Part shown: one piece after another, positions 1-11,024 of the stretch
How the letters are laid out: each line of letters begins with the position of its first letter
Position numbering within the stretch: position 1 is the first letter of the stretch
Assembly: GCF_022605165.1 (NCBI RefSeq)
Contig: NC_063070.1
Coordinates: 1,426,001 to 1,490,000 of the forward strand
Direction: 5' to 3'
DNA length: 64,000 nucleotides
From: Purpureocillium takamizusanense
Lineage: Eukaryota > Ascomycota > Sordariomycetes > Hypocreales > Ophiocordycipitaceae
The notes under the pieces: generated by a model
What the model saw: the letters and a program-made list of their open reading frames with translations, nothing else
Told to the model about the DNA's origin: nothing
Databases searched by the model: none
Made by a program: the position numbers and the translations under genes

Positions 1-1797
1 GCTACAACATCGACGTCGGCGACAGGAAGTTTGACCACACCTGATGCTAGTTCTGTCCCATTACCGACCTCTTCGACTGGTCCCTCGTCGGAATCGTCTC
101 AGCCCACAACCAGCTCTCCCACAACCGAGCTCTTGTCGACCACGGCTAGCACTACCGCGCCAACGACTGAGGTCAACGGCCCCCGACCTACGTTTGTGAC
201 GCCGTCCGTTACTCCTCCCAAGCTTCCGACAAGGGGGCCGTTATTTTCCAACTCGAGCACCACCACGGCGCTCCCAACGTCGGTTCCGGGCGGCACTGCC
301 CCCGTTGTCGGCACGTCGTCCAGCCCTGACGAAGTTGGACCTAGGCCGACAACCCCCGAACCGGCTCCTGTGCCCTCATCGACGGGGCTCGCCACAGGAA
401 CGACGTCGGTGGCGCCCACGGGTGTATCGTCGCCATCGTCAAGCATCCCCCTCACGGCCACGGACGGCTTCACGCAGAGCGGGCCCGGGATCCCGTCTTC
501 GGATGCGCCACGCACGACGCCGGGATCTCGGGACTCGTCGCTGGTGTCATCAACCTCGGTTCCTCCCGAGGGTGGCTCGACTGGCGTGCCCACAGTCCTG
601 CTTCCCACGCCGACGCCCAAGACACATACGCTCCCCGCACCGACGACATCATCTGCACAGCCAGCGACGAGGACGACGACGAGTACGCCTACCGGCAGCA
701 CCTCCTCGCCGCCCGTGCCACCCGCTCCCTCGCCACCATCATCCCCTACTTCCTTGGCGGCACCCACCACGTCGTCCACCACGACCATCACCGTCAGCCC
801 AACCGGCGCGCCGGACAGGTCACTACCCACCGCGATCCCCGTCTACCCGACCGCCACGACCAGCGTGCCCCTGGCCGTATACCAGGACAACCTCGCGCAG
901 GCGCGCCACCTCAACGACATCTACGCGGGGCTCTCGCCGTCGTCCGCCTGCTCCGCGGGCCAGGTGGCGTGCATACAGGGCCAAGTCGCGCGCTGCGGCA
1001 GCGGCGGCGCGTTCGCCCTCGAGCAGTGCCCCGACGGGCAGCGCTGCTTTGCGTTTCCCATGACCAACGTGCCAGGCGCGTCGATAGGGTGTCGGAATCT
1101 GGATGAGGCGAGGAGGCTGCTCGGCGAGGGGGCTGTTGGTGGTGGTAAGGGGTCGACGACGACCAGCACTACGCCGGAGACGGGGGCGCCGCCGCCGCCG
1201 CCACCGACGACGACGACCAAGCCTGTTCGGCCAGTAGTCACCATGACGACGGTGGTAACTGTCGTGGATAGCTCGTCGTCGTCGTCGCCGCCGCCTCCTC
1301 CTCCGGCGCCGACCCCTGACGCACCCAGCTCGTCCACTCCCGCCCCCGCGCCGACCCCCAAGACCACCTCTTCGGCGTCCACATCTTCACCACCACCGCC
1401 GCCACCGCCGCCGCCGCCTCCTCCTCCTCCTCCTCCCGCCGCCTCCCTGTCCAGCTCCTCGCCGCCACTGGGCCGCATCACCATCACTCAGTCCATCGAC
1501 GTCTCGCTGCCCACCCCGTCCACTAGCCAGCCGCCGCCCGCCAACTCATCCAACGAACCACCGCCGCCGAACCCGACGTCGCTCGTCCTCCGACCGCTGG
1601 ACGGACCGCCGCCGCCGGGCGCGCAGGCCAGTGACAAAGCCAACCCTGCGGGCGGCGGCGGGAGCGGCGGCGGCGACTCGCGCACCACGCAGATCGTTGA
1701 CGGGACGCCCACCGTGTCTGTATTTTTCACTGTCACCGTCACGGAAAAGGAGCGCGAGACGCAGACCGTGACGCTCATCGTGCCCGCGTCCAGCTAA
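1..1797 (+). CDS. Secreted Ser/Thr/Pro-rich protein with CBM19-like chitin-binding module (5'-truncated)
   Basis: The reading frame is open from base 1, so the start codon lies left of the window; the stop is TAA at 1795-1797. The first ~280 visible residues are a mucin-like Ser/Thr/Pro linker of the kind that is heavily O-glycosylated. A compact cysteine module follows at about 925-1100: CSAGQVAC, then a Cys after Gln-Val-Ala-Arg, then EQCPDGQRC, CFAFP and a final Cys after a Gly-Ala-Ser run. This spacing resembles the CBM19-type domain at the C terminus of fungal class III GH18 chitinases and related wall proteins. After it comes a second low-complexity part with a run of more than 15 prolines (1390-1440) and Gly-rich stretches. 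No GPI-type hydrophobic tail is visible. A role in binding or remodelling cell-wall chitin is inferred. Whether a GH18 catalytic domain lies upstream cannot be told from this window. Confidence 0.7.
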   Translation, partial: ATTSTSATGSLTTPDASSVPLPTSSTGPSSESSQPTTSSPTTELLSTTASTTAPTTEVNGPRPTFVTPSVTPPKLPTRGPLFSNSSTTTALPTSVPGGTAPVVGTSSSPDEVGPRPTTPEPAPVPSSTGLATGTTSVAPTGVSSPSSSIPLTATDGFTQSGPGIPSSDAPRTTPGSRDSSLVSSTSVPPEGGSTGVPTVLLPTPTPKTHTLPAPTTSSAQPATRTTTSTPTGSTSSPPVPPAPSPPSSPTSLAAPTTSSTTTITVSPTGAPDRSLPTAIPVYPTATTSVPLAVYQDNLAQARHLNDIYAGLSPSSACSAGQVACIQGQVARCGSGGAFALEQCPDGQRCFAFPMTNVPGASIGCRNLDEARRLLGEGAVGGGKGSTTTSTTPETGAPPPPPPTTTTKPVRPVVTMTTVVTVVDSSSSSSPPPPPPAPTPDAPSSSTPAPAPTPKTTSSASTSSPPPPPPPPPPPPPPPPAASLSSSSPPLGRITITQSIDVSLPTPSTSQPPPANSSNEPPPPNPTSLVLRPLDGPPPPGAQASDKANPAGGGGSGGGDSRTTQIVDGTPTVSVFFTVTVTEKERETQTVTLIVPASS

Positions 1798-2608
1798 GCC
1801 GGGGTCGTATCTCTCCCTCAGTCATTCTCTCCGTGCTATTTCATAATCTAACCCCCTCTCCCCCTTTTCTGTCATCAGCAGAGCGGGTCCAGCTACGGCT
1901 TTTTTTTTCGTTGTTTGTATAGCCTTGTTTGTGCCCCCTTGAGGGCATGGGATCTTGAGCACTTGATTCAGTGTTCATTCATCGGTGGGCAAAATTAGCT
2001 GTTGCTTTATTATCGAGTCACGCAGTCGTGTGGTTGCTTTGGTAGCAGAAAGTAGTGGGAGAGACCTCAGACTACTGGGATTTAATATAATGTACCTCGG
2101 TTCAACACACAACTAAAACATGGACGAAGCACATGAAAGTAAAATGGGGTCCCTCGCGGGACATTGGTTCGGGCCTCACTTGACAATGAGCCCCAGTCTC
2201 ATCTATAAACCATGGTTGTGACACGTATGACGCTGAGAAAAACCTCAGCAAGCTCACCGGATCGCTCCCTACACCAGCCTCGCTGCAAAACATGATCCCA
2301 ACGTGGAGGCCGAAGCCAAGGCCGCAGCCAGCCTCAAGTCCCATGCCCCTGAATCCTCATCCCATACGCCGCGCCCCGTTCCGCGGTGTGTGCGTGCACA
2401 TCAGTCCGCGCCCTGCATGCAATGAAAGCAAAGCTGCAAAATTTATAGGTACAAAGGTCAAAAAGGTCCAATATCGGGGGATCCAACTCGGTGTCTCCAA
2501 GTTTAGGATCGTCCGTTACTCGCTCCTTGTCTTAGGCGACGCATCCGTGCGTGACGGGTCTGCGTCGCTGTTGGTTGTGCTCCTTGAACGCAGCATCGGG
2601 CCGAGTCG
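1798..2608. other. Convergent intergenic region
   Basis: This holds the 3' flanks of the CBM19-like gene (+) and the tyrosine phosphatase (-). It has T-rich stretches near 1905 that could serve 3' end formation. I see no credible gene here. Confidence 0.5.
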
Positions 2609-4150
2609 CTACCTCGGCACTCCGTGGCTGCTGCCAGCGTTGGAAGCGAAGCGCTTGGCATCGTCGCCGTTGTCCGTGAACGGGTCCGCGACCTCGAGCC
2701 TCTTGGCCGCCGGCTCACTGCCCCCGCCGTAGCCGTCGTCTTCTGCAATACCGTGCCTCTCGCACCACAGCCTGCGCATGACAGTGTAAAGGAAATGGTA
2801 TTGGTTGTCACTCTGCACCATGCCGCGACGCTGCTGGCGGAGCAGCTCGACCGTGTCGAAGATGGGGTCTGCCGACTTGGCGGATGAGTCGTACTTGTCG
2901 AAGGCGCCAAGCTCGAGCTCTCGCATGAGGTGCTCGAGGCAGATGAAGGTGCCAGTGCGACCGACGCCGGCGCTGCAGTGGACGATGCGCGGACTGGACG
3001 GCGCGGAATAGTCGCGGGACAGCTTCATGAGGTTGTAGAAGCTGCCCATGTCATCAAATGTCGGGACGCCAAAGTCTGGCCACTGCCGATACAAAAAGTG
3101 CCAAATCACTCGTGTCTCATTCTCGCCCTCGACGTCGAGCAGAAGCTTGCGAATCTCGATGGCACCGTTGTCGACCGTCTGCAGGGACGTGTACGTCAGC
3201 TGTGCAGTCCAGCCGTCGCCCCAGCCGTCGGCTTCGTTGAGCGTCCAGGTCGACTCTTCCTCTGAATCCGGAAAGTATTGGTGGCATTTGATACAGCCGT
3301 TCTCGCTCATGGTTGTAAGCTGAATGATGACTGCGGGTGAGGACATCTGCTCGGCCACCATGCGCCAGACGCAGTCGAAGGAGGGCTCGGTCGGGCCTTG
3401 CATGGCGATGTAGCGTAGTGGGCCCAGAGTCTCGTCGCTTGGAGATGGGAGGGTTATGGTTGAGGCGTTGACGTAGTCGTACTCGTCTGGCGCAACCCTG
3501 AGTTTGACGCGATTGTGATTCCACGGACGGATGTTGCTGTAGCGATCCATGCTTCGCTGGTAGGGGTCGTATTGCGGGTAGTGCCCCCACCGGTAGTTAT
3601 CGACGTCTTGATTCCGCAGGGCGTCGGCGACCCTGATACGCTCGGCCCAGGTGATTTCCTGAAACTTGCGATCGATCTCTGCATCGGCGGGTCAGCATCG
3701 TCAGCACGTCCACAGCCCGGGCGCGGGCTAACCTTGAGTCGACTGCGCCAAGAATCCCGGCATCTCTGGTTTCGGGCGGCTTTTGGTGTCGGAGCGGCCG
3801 TGGTGGGGGGATCGCGATGCTGAGGCGTGCGGTGCGACGCTGCCATGGCTGAAGACGGCGGCAACGGGTGAGCTGGGTGTGTGGTCAGCCGGCGAGATCC
3901 CACGGGCGCGCTTGGTCGAAGCGCGTATTTTAAGGCTTCGTAGAGGCGACTTTTTGGCAGGAGAGGCGCCGGCCGACTTGTGCAGCGAGTGGTTGGCGAA
4001 GACCGCCACGGCCGGCGAGAGCCCGTGATGCTGATAGTGAGGGGCATCGGGGTCCCCATCGCTGCCCGTCGAGTCTCGGCTGGTGCGCTCGACGGCCGTC
4101 TCGATGGCCGGAGGCTTTGGCTTGCGACGAAGCCGCGGGATCTTATCCAT
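2609..4150 (-). CDS. Protein tyrosine phosphatase (classical, non-receptor type)
   Basis: Two exons, 4150-3733 and 3678-2609, joined across a 54-nt intron (3679-3732; donor GTTAGC, acceptor GCAG), give 495 residues. The start is the ATG at 4150, because the longer open frame upstream is a low-complexity Arg run. Residues 1-140 are basic, Ser-rich and probably disordered. The catalytic domain fills most of the rest. It has a WPDFGVP loop with the general acid near Asp341, the signature HCSAGVGRTG with the nucleophile Cys near 374 and phosphate-binding Arg near 380, and a Q-loop (QSDNQYHFLY). All catalytic residues are present, so it should be active on phosphotyrosine. Fungal relatives (Ptp1/Pyp type) act on MAP kinases and other signalling proteins; the substrate here is unknown. 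The C-terminal ~40 residues are polar and variable. Confidence 0.9.
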
Positions 4151-5729
4151 GGCCGCGGCGTGCGCGCTGGGATGGCAGCGTCGAGCCGAGTCGATTCTGG
4201 TTGGGATGGTTACGGTCGAGTCGATGCTGTAGAAATGGCGGCGGCGGCGGCGACGACGACGACCTGTCAGGCGGAAGGATGTCGAAGTTGTCCGTGCGGC
4301 CTCTGACGTAACGTGCCAGGGAGCGGGTCGGCAACGGACGAAAAGCGCAAAGGACAAGTTGCCTATCCTCCAGCCAGCAGAGGAACGGGCTCAGAAAAGA
4401 AATGAGTAATTAAGTAGCGGAAGGTGGGAGGAGAAGAGGCGGCGGCGGCGGCGGTGGATGAGAAGAAGGGGAAGAGAGGAGGAGCGGGTGGGAGGGCGAG
4501 GCTCACGCGCACAACGAACGCCAGGCCAAATTGAAGGTTTGTCAGAGCCAAGTTTCCCGCACCTGGGGCAGCTGCCGCGGGGCTTCGATCAACGAGATGG
4601 ATGGCCTTCACGGGATCCGGTGGCCGGCGCACACACGACACGCGCCCAGGGCCCCACGTATAACGGCTAAAAGTCATTATTACCACCACCACCGCCACCC
4701 GACCCTGCCAGCTGATCCCCCGCCTTCAGTGGAGGAGGGCCGGGGGGGCTCTTGCCCAGCGGAACCGATGCCACCGAGGCGGGCGACACAGGCGGCCATC
4801 CGCTCCTGCCACTGAAGCCAAGCCGGCGGCTAAGGCACCTACCGAGGTAGGTGCTACAGTGGATGGACGCAGCCCAGGCAACAGGGGGGCCCCCTGGCAT
4901 CCCACCAGCCCAGCCCCGACAGCTGCCAGCAGCACGTGCGCCGCCGCCGTCGACGCCTGGCCCCGACTCTCACCAAGTGGAGGTTCGTAGTGTCCGTCAG
5001 CTGGCGCGCGCGCGCGATGGTGGCAAAATGAGCCATGGCTCTATTCTTGGAGTCATTAGTACTCGTACGTACCTACGTACCTACTGTTGGCGCAGCTGTC
5101 GCGGCCCAACATGACACGCAATCGCAAAGCCTTACGTCCCGTGTCTTCCATTTACGTTTTCTCGACTCGTAAAGCCCCTGTCGGATCCCGGCTCGCTGTT
5201 CCTGACGCCGCCGATCATGACGTCCACGGGCACATCGCACTTCGTACATGCATGACGAGACCCCGGACCTGGACGCAAGAAACGTGGGTCACCTTGCCGT
5301 AACCAGATGCTTGACGAAAACGCGTCAAATCAAACATCGCTGTTTTGTACCACGGCATGAGCTGCCTGCTGTCCTGCCGGTTGGCTTACGGACCGTGTAA
5401 CGGCTTCCGACGTGGCCTTCGTCTCAAAAATCATCACATCCCCAAGCCCGTCCTGCAGTCGAGCGTGCACTGCCAACGAACGTCACGGCAGATGAGAGAG
5501 CATGGATTGTGTTGCTTCTTGGTAGAACAAGGGGAGTATCGCCAGAAGCCCGCCCAGCCGCCCTCACGAACCACCCCTCTTACGTACAACCGGAGCATCG
5601 CGAACGCTGTCCGTTCACCTTCGTTTTCCGTTCCCAAGTAGCACATCTCGTACACCCAATATTGTACAGGGCCGCCTGCCATGCAGCAGCCACAAGCCGC
5701 GCTTGTCGGCGTAGATGAGGCAAATCAAC
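4151..5729. other. Intergenic region: phosphatase leader and FMP25 3' flank
   Basis: The part next to 4150 is the promoter and leader of the phosphatase gene. It contains a perfect inverted repeat at 4835-4854, a GC-alternating run at 5003-5015, and a GTAC-rich patch near 5064-5085. No reading frame here resembles a known protein or has convincing splice structure. Confidence 0.5.
4835..4854. repeat. Perfect inverted repeat, 9-bp arms
   Basis: The arms GCACCTACC and GGTAGGTGC are separated by two bases (GA). It lies about 690 bp upstream of the phosphatase start. It could be a dimeric-factor binding site or a hairpin; no function is known. Confidence 0.6.
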
Positions 5730-7529
5730 TCACACAGCAGAGTACACGCCCGTCACAAACTTGCCACATTCCACCTTTTGCTCCAGAGTCACCTTGCGAC
5801 CCTTGCCGCCTTCGCCAATGCGCGCCGTCGAGCGAGGCGTGAGGCAGAGCCTATGCATCTCGCCCACGCGCCCCTTGCCCGAGTCTGCGGCGCCTCCGTC
5901 CAGAGGGCCGATGTATGTCGGTGCGTTCATGTTGGTCCTCTTGCCGGTTCCGAGCTGGTAGTGCTCGTTGCCGCCCCAGAACATGACGTCGGCGCCCCAG
6001 TTGGTCTCGTTCTCCGTCGAGCGATACGAGATGTTGGTCTCGGTCACGTTGTCCATGACTGCCGCGCAGTGTGTCGTGCCGACGTTGAGAGACTTGAGCT
6101 TGATGGGCATCATCTTGTTCGTCTTCTCGTCGAATTCGAAGAGCGACGAAAGCGCCTTGACCTTTGTCGGCCCGATGGACACATGAGTCCACCTGCCCGT
6201 TCCCAGTGTCCCGGTCACGCCTTGCCCGCATGCCCACAGGTCTGAGACGGTCCCTGGCATTCTCCGGGCCGGCGCGGAGCCTCGCGTCTCCCTCTCCATT
6301 GCCGGCGCCTCGGCATCCACGGTGAAAAAGGTGTTGGTGCCGCCAGCCGCGATGGACGTCACCTTGGGCACTAGGCCGCTGCTGTTGTACAGACTATTCA
6401 CGGCCACAATAGTCGGAGCGGCGCTCTGCGGCAGCGCCCCCTCGGTAGCGATCCCGAGCTGCCCGTAGGTGTTATCGCCAAAAGTGAAGACCCTCCCGAT
6501 GTTGTCCAAAACGACGGAGTGGTGATCGCCGGTCGCAATCTTGTCGACGTGAAAGCCCCTGAGAGTCGCTATCTCATGAGCCTGATCGTACGGGCCCTGC
6601 GGCCGCGTCTCCCAGCTGAGCCCTGGTATACCCATCTGGCCCTTTGACGGGAACGAACTGGAGCTCGAAGCAGCGGCAAAGACGCGCCCCTTGGAGGTTA
6701 ACATGAGGCAGTGCTCTAGGCCGCTGCTGATGTCGGTGACCTTTTCGCCCCTGCTCAGGCCCTGAGGTGTCAGGCTTCTGAAGCTGATCTTCTCCTTGCC
6801 CCCAGAACTCCATAACGACCAAGAGCTCTTCTGCTCCTCCGGCTTGATGCCAGTCTCCAGGTCATCGCGTGACGACGGGATGGAGTACACGGAGCCATTC
6901 CGCGAGAGGGCAACGACACGATCCGCCGAAACCTCAAGCCTGACCAGATCCTTGCCCTTCAACGTGGCCTCGGGAGCCGGCTCTGCCCTGGAGTAGCCCA
7001 AGCCCCACTGCACCAGATCCCCGTTCTCTGTGATGGCCGCACCGAAGTCCTGGGTGAGCTTGAGATCTCGTAGAAGCTGATCGTTGAAGAATGCAATTCG
7101 CCGTGGCAGCTTGATGTATTTCTCATTTGAGTTGGGGTCGATGACCTTGCCGACGTTGGAGCCCCAGGCGTAGACTCCCGGGTGCTCCCAGCTACTCTTC
7201 ACCTGGAGATGTTGCGAGCTGATGAGATCTCGGTTGTCTTCTTTGGACACGGGCTGCTTCCTGGGCTTTTCGAACTCGAGCTCGGCCTTGGCGGGCTCAT
7301 CATCATGGTCCGCGCCTGAGGACGTGAGCTTCGGATAGTAGTACGCGCCGGCGGCAGCGGCGGCAAAGACGGCGGCAAAGCCCACCGCCTTGCCTCCTCG
7401 TCGCTGAGGGCCCTGGCCGGGTGTCGAGCCGGCATTTCGAGCCCACTGGCGTGAGGTGGCGAGTGCCGGTCTCCGCGCGGAGCATCGCACTCGCGCGGCC
7501 CTCGCGAGAGCTCTCTGGGACGCATTCAT
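5730..7529 (-). CDS. FMP25: Mitochondrial RCC1-repeat protein Fmp25
   Basis: A single-exon gene of 599 residues from the ATG at 7529. An upstream in-frame ATG at 7583 would add 18 residues. I chose 7529 because the protein then begins with a typical mitochondrial presequence: Ala, Arg and Ser rich, no acidic residues for the first ~45 positions. A single hydrophobic Ala/Gly-rich segment follows at about residues 48-65, consistent with an inner-membrane anchor. The remainder is a run of RCC1-type beta-propeller repeats, visible as YAWGSN, VQWGLG, VFTFGDNTYGQLG, WACGQGVTGTLGTG and MFWGGNEHYQLG. Yeast Fmp25 is a mitochondrial membrane protein linked to assembly of respiratory complex III, and the same role is inferred here. 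It is divergent from COG3, with a gap of about 1 kb between the starts. Confidence 0.88.
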   Translation of the reverse strand: MNASQRALARAARVRCSARRPALATSRQWARNAGSTPGQGPQRRGGKAVGFAAVFAAAAAGAYYYPKLTSSGADHDDEPAKAELEFEKPRKQPVSKEDNRDLISSQHLQVKSSWEHPGVYAWGSNVGKVIDPNSNEKYIKLPRRIAFFNDQLLRDLKLTQDFGAAITENGDLVQWGLGYSRAEPAPEATLKGKDLVRLEVSADRVVALSRNGSVYSIPSSRDDLETGIKPEEQKSSWSLWSSGGKEKISFRSLTPQGLSRGEKVTDISSGLEHCLMLTSKGRVFAAASSSSSFPSKGQMGIPGLSWETRPQGPYDQAHEIATLRGFHVDKIATGDHHSVVLDNIGRVFTFGDNTYGQLGIATEGALPQSAAPTIVAVNSLYNSSGLVPKVTSIAAGGTNTFFTVDAEAPAMERETRGSAPARRMPGTVSDLWACGQGVTGTLGTGRWTHVSIGPTKVKALSSLFEFDEKTNKMMPIKLKSLNVGTTHCAAVMDNVTETNISYRSTENETNWGADVMFWGGNEHYQLGTGKRTNMNAPTYIGPLDGGAADSGKGRVGEMHRLCLTPRSTARIGEGGKGRKVTLEQKVECGKFVTGVYSAV

Positions 7530-8517
7530 CGTGAAGGACTGGCAGATTGAGTCCAGGCACCGAGAATCTATGCCTAAGGGCAAGCTTCGGAAAGGACGAA
7601 TGGGCGAGTGGCCGTGGGGGGTGTTCCATAAAGAAACAAAAAGGAGCGACCGCGGTGAAGCGTGAGCCTGGTTGTGAGGTCATCGCTAGAAGGGATGATT
7701 CATGGGCGCTGCGAGGGTTCTCAACGATGATTGGTGTTGGCCCCACGCTGACAACCCAAAGCTCATGATTAGCGCAGCCTTCACTGGCTGGTGCTCCAAC
7801 CGTCCAACGTCCCTCGACACCGCTGGCCTAGCTCGCTGGATGTGTTCTAATAGAGACTTGCGCCACAGCTTAGACACAGGGCAAAGACTGATCGCACGCA
7901 GTATATGTAAAAAAACAGGATGGCTAGAGTCTATGGTACTTCATTTGTAACGTCTTGCCTCGCTCTGAACAGTTGATTTCGTAGCCTGATTCTCGGAGCA
8001 GCTGCGATCAGCCTCAGAGTCAGGGCGCATGCTTGGCTGGGCTTCGCCGTTGATAGACGCCCAGTATACATTGTAGCGAGCTATACCTTTCCATGCTCGT
8101 GATGCGCGCACGTAGACGCGTTTTTCGTAGCTATTCCAATGACCAAGCCACATGCACCATATCAGTGAAACATTACCTTACCTTACACAACCACCAGTTT
8201 ACTGCCTGTGATTGCAGAGTTCTTCGTGCATCAATTGCGGAAGCTTCAGCGCAGATATCTGGGACACAGGTGCTAACGTCGCTGGAGCGCAGTCAGCTGC
8301 ACTGTTCGGATAGCTAATTACCCGCAGCAGCCAAGGCCGCCCCATTGGCTCCCCGAGCGGAGCTTGTGGTGCATTGGCCAGCGAGCGGAGCCCTTCCCGC
8401 TGAGGTTCCGGCTCGGATTGAGCTCTCCCCAATCCAATCGCAAGCGCGTCCGTGGCTTCTAGAAGCCAGACACCCAAAGCAAACTACATCTGCTCCCACG
8501 ACCTGCCCCTCGCCACC
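7530..8517. other. Divergent intergenic region between FMP25 and COG3
   Basis: This is probably a shared promoter region for the two divergent genes. I see no supported gene, RNA or repeat in it. Confidence 0.5.
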
Positions 8518-11024
8518 ATGTACGAGGACTCCTGGTACAGCTTCGTCACCGACACGGCTCCCAAGAAGCCGGTGGTCAACACACAACCTCAGGCACACCG
8601 GCGCAGGGAGTCTCTGCTTCAGCAGCCCAACGTTGGTGGCCCATCTCCCCTCCCCACGGTGACATAGCTCACGCCGCACCAGGGCATCGGCAAGGTCGAC
8701 GACGCCCCCAAGGCGCTCGAGAACGTCTACGAAGAGCTGGAAGACAAGAACACGCCGCCTGAGCCGACGCTGACGAGACGAGCTGCCTCGTATTCCGACT
8801 TCTACCATGTTGTCAAGGCGCAGCTAGCCAAGGACAAGCAAGCGCGCAGGCCGAAGAAAGAGAGCAAGAAAGACCGATCGTGGGAAGCCTTGGCTCTGTG
8901 TCACGAGGTCCCTGTGGTGGCTGGTGATGGTGTCGTCGACGTGTGGCTATGCGACGACATGCATGACGCCCAGCTCCTCGAGGCAAGCCAGCAAGAGTAC
9001 CTGTACGTGGGACACGCGCAGTGACGCAGGAGGCGACGCTGATCGGGAACAGGCTTTACAAGGACCAGCTTGCCCTGACGGAACGTCACCTCGACGCCCT
9101 CATCGACGACGCCAACGGCACCCTTGCGCTCCTCACGTCCCTCTCCGACTCTTTCCAGGCTGTCGACGCTCAGACCTCGTCCTTTCAGGCTCAATGTGAG
9201 GGGCTTCTCACGGAACAGCGGCGGCTGGAGAAGCTCGCAGACGAGGTAGGCACGGACTTGCACTATTATGCCTACCTAGACACAGCATCGCGGCGCCTCA
9301 ACGCGCCGGGTGCCAGCCGCTTGGTGGACGATGCCAGCTTCGGCGAGATGGTGGATAATATCGACTCATGCATACAGTTCATGGACTCGCATGTAAGATG
9401 GCCAAACCGCGACGTGCTTCTACTTAGCTTACTGACGGCAATAGGATACATATCGGGAGCGCGACTCATACCTCGCTCGGTACAATGCGCTGCTCACCAA
9501 AGCCCTGCACCTCCTCGACCATGGCTTCACGGCACGTCTAGAAAAGGTGTCGTCAGAGGTATCGAGGCAGATCGCCGCTACCCAGTCTGAATCTGCAAGG
9601 CACGCGTTGGCATACGGTCGCTTCGAGGAGATGATCACAGACTCGTACTCTCTCTTGCCAAATATCCAGCGAGTAGTCCATCGGGCTTATGACCACTACG
9701 GTCGACCCGTTGAGTCCACGTCTGATACGAGCGTCTATGCCAACGCCGCGTCGAACATGTTCCGGGCGTACCTTACCACAAGAGACCGCGACCTGAAGCT
9801 CATGTCGCAGCATGACCTGGAAGAATACCACAAGGACACAAAGAGCTTGTCGGTGGTAACGGCAACCCGAAACTTCGTCAAGCAAACGTTCGAAAAGATC
9901 TACAACGAAGACATCCTATTTGCCAAAGTCTTTGACATTGAGCCCATGTGGCACAACTCCCCCGACTCCGCCTTCCAGGCAGTAAAGGCAATCAACACGA
10001 CGATGGTGCACCCGGGGAACCTCACACCCCTGGCCAGGAGCATCCAGAGCTCTTTGCAGGCCGCAGAGTTGCAAGCGGTCTGCGACGTCGTGGGCTGGCT
10101 TGCTAATGAGTATTCGGTCGCGGAAAGCGACGAGGAGGACTCGCCGCCGTCGAGAAAGTACCGGGAGTACGCTGCTCGTCTGCTGGTAGAGAGTCTCTGG
10201 CCGTTTACCGACAATGCCTTCACCACCGAGATTACAAAATCCATCTCGCGAGCGCCCGTCCAAGACAGCGCACTCAAAATTGGCCCCGTCGAGAACGGCG
10301 TGGCATCGTCAAACGCGTATCCGCTGGTAACGCGGGCGGTGGAGCTGCTAGCCATGTTCGACCAGGCGATGCCTAAGGAGCGATCTGTGAGTTTCTGACC
10401 GCGCGTGTCAAGCCCCCTCCCAAGCTAACGTATGTGTAGACCAAGAACAGTGCCGTCGTGTTCAACATTGTGCGCGAGACGATTCAGGTGCTGCAGCGGG
10501 CTGAGGGCAGGATCAAGTCGCTCAAGTCCAGCACGGATGCCGACCTGTTCATGATCAAGAACCTCCTCATCATCAAGAACGAGCTCGTGTCTCTTGAGAT
10601 TGGAGACATACGAAATCACTCAGCATCATTGCAGCACTTTGGGCACATATGGGACACGCTTAGGCCGCAGCATCTGGTGGGCTTCGTCAGCAGCTTCATC
10701 GGCTCCTCCCTCTGGTCGCGTAGCGCGCCAGCCGTCACGGCCAAGACACTGACGGCCGAAGACATGAGCGAGCAGCTGGACGAGCTGCTCCGGCAGTCCA
10801 TTTACGCGTTTACGAAGCGCTGGGGCTCGCTAATTAACGATTCTCAGAATAGGAAAGCCGGGGTCAAACCCATCGCCAAGGTGGAGGCGGAGCTCGAAAG
10901 CATACTGCAAAACGCCTTCAACAACCAGCCGGAAGTGGTGGCGAAGCTCAAGGAAGCGATCCAGCTCAACGTTCAGGCACAGAGTAAGGAGATGGATGAG
11001 AAGATGGGCGCGAAGCGGTATTGA
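8518..11024 (+). CDS. COG3: Conserved oligomeric Golgi complex subunit 3 (Cog3/Sec34)
   Basis: Five exons, 8518-8631, 8683-9002, 9053-9392, 9445-10386 and 10440-11024, give 766 residues. Cog3 is a core lobe-A subunit of the COG tether, which captures retrograde vesicles at the Golgi. The N-terminal block (MYEDSWYSF), the coiled-coil block around DQLALTERHLDALIDDAN, the TDLHYYAYLD motif and SRQIAATQSESARHALAYG are all recognisable Cog3 features. Introns 2-4 (50, 52 and 53 nt) have GTACGT, GTAAGA or GTGAGT donors and restore the expected sequence exactly. Intron 1 is less certain. The unspliced frame contains a TAG at 8665-8667, which a 51-nt intron (8632-8682; donor GTTGGT, branch-like CTCAC, acceptor CCAG) would remove without changing frame. 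The alternative is a real nonsense codon near codon 50. The ATG context (GCCACCATG) is optimal. Confidence 0.85.

Noticed and set aside
921..1487. 188-codon minus-strand frame with poly-Gly
   Set aside because: Antisense of the polyproline region of the CBM19-like gene; no independent signal.
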